Shown: positions 36,297 through 37,177 of the stretch, piece after piece
Position numbering within the stretch: the first letter of the stretch is position 1
Layout of the letters: each line of letters begins with the position of its first letter
IMG/VR virus record: IMGVR_UViG_3300036399_001019
Coordinates: 1 to 37,177 of that record
DNA length: 37,177 nucleotides
Direction: 5' to 3' (one strand)
Source: a virus
Notes under the pieces: generated by a model
Databases searched by the model: none
What the model was told of the DNA's origin: nothing
What the model saw: only the letters and a program-made list of their open reading frames with translations
Program-made: the position numbers and the translations under genes

Positions 36297-37177
36297 TTAC
36301 GAGAGGGCGGCTGCGAGTTGTGCGCCGGTCGTGCTGACCGTGCTTTGATTTTTTGCGCGTTCGCCGATGGAGCCGGTGATGGTTAGCTCGGTGGTCGGCT
36401 TGGCCCAAACTTCGGCGGCGATTTCCGTTTCTGTCGGAATGTCTCCGGGGGTTGCTCGACTGGAGATGGCTTGATCCACTCGCCCAAGCTCCACGGAAAG
36501 CTCCGATCTCACCTGGCTGGCGATGGCGGCGGCGGTTGGGACGGTCGGTGCGTTGGTCAATGTCGTGACCGTGGCGAGCGTGCCGCTTGGCGCGAGGCGG
36601 CTGGATACGGTGGTATCGAGGTTGGCGAGCTTGGTTGAGTTGCTGTCCATTTCCTGCCGGATTTGCACGGCGGTCGGCCCGCTCGATGTCGTGAGCGACC
36701 GAGTTGCGTAGTCCCACACATCCGAGGCGCTGATGCCGCCTTCGGTGATCGTGCGTGATGCGTGGCCCCAGACTGCTTCTGGTGTGAGGACTGCTGTGCC
36801 GAAGCCTGCATCTACAGGGACTCCCAGACTAACCGAGCCTGCGGCTGGGACTGCACAGAGGCCGGCGACGGCTCCTCCGCCATAGCTCACGCCGGAGCGG
36901 ACATCGGTGGCGGCGGGGAGGCCGAATCCGGTGTTGTCTGCGGTGAACATTTCGACATAGCTGTCGGTAGTTCCCGCAAGTGCGTAGCGGGTGCGGGCGG
37001 CGGTGGGCGTGGTGCCAAGCCTCCATTTAGTGCCGCTTACGGCTTTCCAGCCGCTCCAGTGGTCGAGGAAATCGCCGCTCAGGCGGACATCGGCAGATGT
37101 GTTGGCGGCAGAGACGGCAGGGGAAAATGCAGAGGCAGTAAAAGTGCTGTTTGCAACGATTAGCGTGCCTGTTGAAG
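36297..37177 (-). CDS. Tail fibre protein, C-terminal part (gene crosses the window ends)
   Basis: This is the remainder of the fibre gene that starts at 931. Across the join the protein reads INASTGTLIVANSTFTASAF, matching the upstream repeat NSTGTATLANSTFTAT, so the join is natural. The part here begins with an ordered domain (GDFLDHWSGWKAVSGTKWRL, TTDSYVEMFTADNTGFGLPA), then fibre repeats (EAVWGHASRTITEGG, SDVWDYATRSLT, AAEVWAKPTTEL) and a helical end. A strong terminator follows. The last 12 bases duplicate bases 1-12. Confidence 0.8.
   Translation of the reverse strand, partial: STGTLIVANSTFTASAFSPAVSAANTSADVRLSGDFLDHWSGWKAVSGTKWRLGTTPTAARTRYALAGTTDSYVEMFTADNTGFGLPAATDVRSGVSYGGGAVAGLCAVPAAGSVSLGVPVDAGFGTAVLTPEAVWGHASRTITEGGISASDVWDYATRSLTTSSGPTAVQIRQEMDSNSTKLANLDTTVSSRLAPSGTLATVTTLTNAPTVPTAAAIASQVRSELSVELGRVDQAISSRATPGDIPTETEIAAEVWAKPTTELTITGSIGERAKNQSTVSTTGAQLAAALS

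Noticed and set aside
34785-36386. Plus-strand open frame of over 500 codons antisense to the capsid gene
   Set aside because: It is a mirror of the strongly supported protease-capsid frame; the translation is Gly/Val/Ala/Asp-rich without recognisable domains.

Overview
The window is a complete, or nearly complete, temperate phage genome of about 37.2 kb, cut open inside a tail-fibre gene. The last 12 bases (37166-37177) repeat the first 12, and one minus-strand reading frame runs unbroken across the join, so the natural molecule is probably a circle or circularised assembly of about 37,165 bp. Almost every gene is on the minus strand, so transcription order runs from high to low coordinates. 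No stretch longer than about 240 bases lacks a gene.

The virion is a chimera. Packaging and head genes are lambda/HK97-like: Nu1-like small terminase, GpA-type large terminase, lambda-type portal, a fused prohead protease and HK97-fold capsid protein, and an FII-like joiner. The tail is a P2-type contractile tail in order V, W, J, I, H, FI, FII, E/E', T, U, X, D, including the -1 frameshift in E. A cassette of six fibre-like genes sits between portal and capsid instead of at the end of the tail module. Lysis genes (two spanin candidates, holin candidate, endolysin) lie between capsid and neck genes.

The early region (18071 down to about 10488) is a long chain of small genes joined mostly by ATGA stop/start overlaps. 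It begins with a ribbon-helix-helix (RHH) protein and an excisionase-like protein. It continues through RecT (Bet-like) and RecE-like recombination proteins, RusA, an SSB-like protein, a replication initiator-like protein and a DnaC-like loader. It ends with an ECF-type sigma factor and a Mor-like activator, which probably hand control to the late genes. A ParB-domain protein and a TET-associated glycosyltransferase-like (TAGT) protein lie just before the terminase genes, in visibly AT-richer DNA, and suggest modification of phage DNA.

Lysogeny functions occupy 18.0-21.6 kb. Two divergent RHH genes flank palindromic and half-site operators (a switch with no CI/Cro-type helix-turn-helix protein). 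An excisionase-integrase pair adjoins an attP whose core is the 3' end of a tRNA-Leu(UAA), flanked by five direct TGTTACCC arm-type repeats.

The host is probably Gram-negative. The dispersed CCACGGAGGACACGGAG-type repeats and the integrase motif NALRHSF resemble what I know from Verrucomicrobiota/Planctomycetota genomes, but this host assignment is an inference.
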